Below, one piece after another: positions 7,356-9,326 of a stretch of 9,326 nt of DNA. Position 1 is the first letter of the stretch, and each line of letters starts with the position of its first letter. Where the stretch lies: contig JARIHA010000141.1 of assembly GCA_029288475.1 (NCBI GenBank), forward strand, positions 1 to 9,326, in the 5' to 3' direction. Position numbers and translations under genes: made by a program. The stretch is from Candidatus Tayloriibacteriota bacterium (lineage in GTDB: Bacteria > Patescibacteriota > Minisyncoccia > Phycocordibacterales > JARIHA01). The notes under the pieces were generated by a model. That model did not search any database, was not told the origin of the DNA, and saw nothing but the letters and a program-made list of their open reading frames with translations.

Positions 7356-7419
7356 AATGATTACATTAGAAAATGAGTAATAACAGGTTAATTAAATACT
7401 TTATTTTCTTAAAGGTCAA
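7356..7419 (-). promoter_or_regulatory. Tandem promoters for the slipin gene
   Basis: Two candidates overlap on the minus strand. The distal one is TTGACC (7414-7419), a 17-nt spacer and TTTAAT (7391-7396), which would give a leader of roughly 30 nt. The proximal one is TTAACC (7386-7391), a 17-nt spacer and TAATGT (7363-7368), whose -10 box ends 7 nt before the ATG and would give a leaderless mRNA. Both lie downstream of the rRNA terminator region, so the slipin group has its own transcription. Confidence 0.5.
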
Positions 7420-7453
7420 ATTAGATGAACCCCAAAATAAAACACTTTCTCCG

Positions 7454-7527
7454 CCCCAAGCTAAGACTGACTAAAAACAGCCACATAAAGAAAAACAACT
7501 TTTGCAACCCTCACTCTTAGCTTGGGG
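7454..7527. repeat. 13-bp perfect inverted repeat interleaved with the terminator stem
   Basis: Arms 7454-7466 (ccccaagctaaga) and 7515-7527 (tcttagcttgggg) are exactly complementary. The second arm sits inside the loop of the 25-bp terminator stem and the first lies outside it. The two stems are therefore interleaved rather than nested: in the rRNA transcript they either form an H-type pseudoknot or are alternatives. Confidence 0.7.
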
Positions 7528-7556
7528 TTAAAAAAGTTGTTTTTCTTTATGCGGCT
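7471..7556 (-). terminator. Intrinsic terminator of the rRNA operon (25-bp stem)
   Basis: Arms 7532-7556 and 7479-7503 are complementary over 25 positions with one exception. That exception (7483/7552) becomes a G-U pair in minus-strand RNA but an A-C mismatch in plus-strand RNA, which fits the structure being used in the rRNA transcript. The base of the stem is AGCC/GGCU, and GUUUUUAG follows immediately (7478-7471), as in Rho-independent terminators. The stem is unusually long. Its 28-nt loop contains one arm of a second inverted repeat. Confidence 0.75.
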
Positions 7557-7571
7557 CTGTATTAAATTCTT

Positions 7572-7682
7572 TAGCCTGGCGACTAGCTACTTTCCCCTTG
7601 CGGGTATCATCGCCTCAACAGGGCTTAACTTCTGAGTGCGGAATGGGATCAGGTGTGACCCCTGCGATAAATCACCAGACTA
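7572..7682 (-). rRNA. rrf: 5S ribosomal RNA
   Basis: The minus strand reads as a bacterial 5S rRNA of about 111 nt. Conserved segments include CACACCTGATCCCATTCCG, ACTCAGAAGTTAAGCCC and GAGGCGATGATACC. The ends (UAGUCUGGUGA at 7682-7672 and UCGCCAGGCUA at 7582-7572) pair over 11 bp with two G-U pairs to form helix I, which sets the boundaries to within a base or two. It lies about 240 nt downstream of 23S in the usual 23S-5S order. Confidence 0.93.
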
Positions 7683-7925
7683 AAAAATTCAATCTTCAGG
7701 AATACGACTACTTTCTTCGCTTGAAAACTAAGAAGTAAATCCGATTTTTTGGATCGGAAAAAGGAGCGGGAAGGAGCGAATGCACACGCTCCTTCCCTAT
7801 CAACCAGCACCAGAGGAACTGCTCAAATACTGGTTAAAGAACAATTTACTTCTTAGTTTTCAAACTACTATTTCAAACGGTGATGTTTGTATAAAGCAAC
7901 AAATAATTATTGTGATTTACAAATT
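7683..7925 (-). other. Structured 23S-5S internal transcribed spacer
   Basis: The spacer encodes no tRNA or protein that I can see. It holds a perfect 20-bp inverted repeat (7721-7740 and 7844-7863). Enclosed by it are smaller hairpins: 11 bp (7768-7778 with 7787-7797, loop 8 nt), 6 bp (7740-7745 with 7753-7758) and 6 bp (7802-7807 with 7830-7835). A role in pre-rRNA processing is the simplest reading. Confidence 0.7.
7721..7863. repeat. 20-bp perfect inverted repeat in the 23S-5S spacer
   Basis: Arm 7721-7740 (ttgaaaactaagaagtaaat) is the exact reverse complement of 7844-7863, with 103 nt between. In the rRNA transcript this makes a 20-bp A-U-rich stem about 62 nt after the 23S 3' end and 38 nt before 5S, suitable for a double-strand ribonuclease such as RNase III. 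A small non-coding element with terminal inverted repeats is an alternative, although no flanking target duplication touches the ends. Confidence 0.75.
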
Positions 7926-8220
7926 TTCCTAATAAGAATGGACGGATTAGTACTTCTTGGCTCAACACATTACTGTGCGTACACCTGAAGCCTATCAACG
8001 TAATCATCTCTTACGGGTCTCATAACGATTCCTGATCTTGGAGTAGGTTTCCTTCTTAGATGCTTTCAGAAGTTATCCCTTCCCGACATAGCTACCCTGC
8101 GGTGCCGTTGGTACGACAGCAGGTAGACCAGAGGTCGGTTCAACTCGGTCCTCTCGTACTAAAGTCAAATCTCCTCAAGAATCAACGCCTGCAGCAGATA
8201 GGAGACCAACCTGTCTCACG

Positions 8221-8537
8221 CATGTTTCCACTTATTACTAAGTGCATTGGACTATACCTTCATCCTTTTTGTGACTTCACACTTTTGGATGGCTGACATG
8301 TAGTCTCTACGGGGGTTTGTAATTTTGTAACTTAAAACAAAACGTACTCACTTCCCTCGGTATTACCCAAAATTATTACAAATTGGGCTTCACCGATACA
8401 GTCAACTTGTTCACGAGGCTCTGTAGCCCCGTGACCGCCGTGATGTGATTGGTTTCTATTCTATAATTTCATAAACGAAAATCTCAATGGGATTCAGACT
8501 GTTAAAAAGTCGCAACGTATACACGCTCAACTTCTTA
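8221..8537 (-). ncRNA. Group I self-splicing intron in 23S rRNA at the position of E. coli U2593 (L2593)
   Basis: The exons join as GACCGU and CGUGAGACAG, exactly continuing 23S. The 317-nt intron follows U2593 and ends in G, as group I introns do. Pairings on the minus strand: P2 8433-8425/8420-8412; P3 GUUGAC 8406-8401 with GUCAGC 8297-8292; P4 UCGGU 8396-8392 with ACCGA 8361-8357; P5 8388-8383/8370-8365; P6 GGG 8356-8354 with C-run 8315-8311; P7 GAGACUA 8307-8301 with UAGUCC 8254-8249, including the bulged A and the G-C guanosine-binding pair; P8 CAUCC 8291-8287 with GGAUG 8265-8261; P9 CACUUA 8244-8239 with UAAGUG 8234-8229 (GUAA loop). No P7.1/P7.2 and no homing endonuclease gene are present. 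L1 is enlarged. The subgroup is not settled. The same site hosts the chloroplast intron of Chlamydomonas reinhardtii that encodes I-CreI. Confidence 0.93.
8433..8443 (-). other. Internal guide sequence (P1 and P10) of the intron
   Basis: GCGGUC (8438-8433) pairs with the 5' exon end GACCGU (8543-8538), giving six pairs with the expected U-G wobble at the splice site. The adjoining UCACG (8443-8439) pairs fully with the first five bases of the 3' exon, CGUGA (8220-8216), as P10. Together the 11 nt match the ligated exon junction, fixing both splice sites. Confidence 0.9.
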
Positions 8538-8550
8538 ACGGTCTGAACCC
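8489..8550 (-). repeat. Exon-intron inverted repeat in the enlarged L1 of the intron
   Basis: The 5' exon end and intron start can fold onto the L1 insertion. Exon GGGUUCAGAC (8550-8541) pairs with intron GUCUGAAUCCC (8499-8489, one bulged U). The junction GUUAAGAAGUUG (8539-8528) pairs with CGACUUUUUAAC (8512-8501). AGCGU (8527-8523) then pairs with ACGUU (8518-8514) around a GUAU loop. The hairpin of about 27 pairs uses exon bases also needed by P1, so the two are mutually exclusive. Confidence 0.8.
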
Positions 8551-9184
8551 AGCTCACGTAACATTTTAATTGGCGAACAGCCAAACCCTTGGGACCTTCT
8601 CCAGCCCCAGGATATGTTGAGCCGACATCGAGGTGCCGAACTCCGCCGTCGATTTGGACTCTTAGGCGGAACTAGCCTGTTATCCCCAGAGTAGCTTTTG
8701 TCCGATAATCTCCCACCGCATCTAATGCGTATGGTCGGTTCACTATGTCCTGCTTTCGCATCTGCTTGACAAGTACGTCTTACAGTTAAGCCAGCTTATG
8801 CCATTACACTATCGGCACGGTTTCCATTCGCGCCTAGCTGACCTTAATAAACTCCTTCGTTACTTTTTAGAAGGATAGCGCCCCACTAAAACTACCCGCC
8901 AGGTACTGTCTCTCGACGTTTTTTCCGTCGAAGTTAGACACTATATTCTTAAAGAACGGTATTTCACTTTCGACTCCATCTACCCCGAAAGGTAAACTTC
9001 AAAGTCTCCCGTCTACGCTACGCATTAAAAACATAGGATCAATACCAAGTTGTAGTAAAGCTTCTGGGGTCTTTTCGTCTAGCTGCAGGTAACCGGCATC
9101 TTCACCGGTATTGTATTTTCACCGAGCTGCTTCCCGAGACAGTTGTCCAGTCGTTACACTATTCGTGCGCGTCAGAACTTACCT

Positions 9185-9235
<51 letters not shown>

Positions 9236-9326
9236 CAGGGCTTATACAAGTCAGCTCACGTCTTGCGACGATCACCGCCCGTATTTGACCTTCTGGCATT
9301 GGTCAGGTGTCACCCCCTATATATCC

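Noticed and set aside
7454..7556. CRISPR array or tandem repeats after 5S
   Set aside because: The repeated segments are inverted pairs, not direct repeats with regular spacers, and there is no third copy.
7721..7863. A tRNA gene in the 23S-5S spacer
   Set aside because: The arms and inner hairpins do not give a cloverleaf: no T-loop GTTCRA, no anticodon arm of proper size, and a 20-bp outer stem is far too long.
8060..8296. Plus-strand open frame of 78 codons spanning 23S exon and intron
   Set aside because: It runs antisense through conserved 23S sequence and the intron core (P7-P8). It has no homing endonuclease motif such as LAGLIDADG, so it is not an intron-encoded protein.
8221..8537. 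Group II intron or intervening sequence removed by RNase III without ligation
   Set aside because: There is no GUGYG start or domain V hairpin. The core helices P3-P8, the terminal G and the guide sequence matching both exons identify a group I intron.

Overview
The window comes from a bacterial genome, most plausibly a member of Patescibacteria (the candidate phyla radiation), perhaps Parcubacteria. Four things suggest this. The 23S rRNA gene carries an intron. An exported protein has the Cys-rich motif CxDGxxNQGExGVDCxGPC, which I associate with this group. Start codons almost never have a Shine-Dalgarno sequence. The genes are compact and include a RodA-type wall polymerase. The lineage is an inference from gene style; the rRNA is clearly bacterial. 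The standard genetic code fits, since every gene is intact with UGA read as stop.

Layout. Positions 1-33 hold the first codons of a minus-strand gene that runs off the left edge, behind a near-consensus promoter. Positions 76-2387 (minus) hold a surface-polysaccharide pair: an NAD-dependent sugar epimerase/dehydratase and a polyprenyl-phosphate sugar-1-phosphate transferase. A GT4 glycosyltransferase (about 2448-3584, plus) diverges from the transferase and should act in the same pathway. Positions 3585-7355 (minus) hold, in transcription order, a slipin (SPFH) membrane protein, an unrecognised polytopic membrane protein, a single-pass exported protein with a Cys-rich motif, and a RodA/FtsW-family glycan polymerase. 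Positions 7454-9326 (minus) hold the 3' end of an rRNA operon: the last part of the 23S gene, a structured spacer, 5S rRNA and a complex terminator region.

The most striking element is a 317-nt group I intron (8221-8537) at the position equivalent to E. coli 23S U2593, in the peptidyl transferase centre. P1, P2, P3-P9 and P10 can all be paired by eye. It has no homing endonuclease gene. Its L1 loop is enlarged by about 94 nt and contains a copy complementary to the 5' exon, so a long hairpin could form that excludes P1. Just after 5S there are two interleaved inverted repeats (25 bp and 13 bp) that could form a pseudoknot or two alternative stems. The 23S-5S spacer has a perfect 20-bp inverted repeat enclosing smaller hairpins.

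At five gene starts a TAnnnT-like -10 box lies 6-7 nt before the ATG. This suggests leaderless mRNAs are common in this organism.
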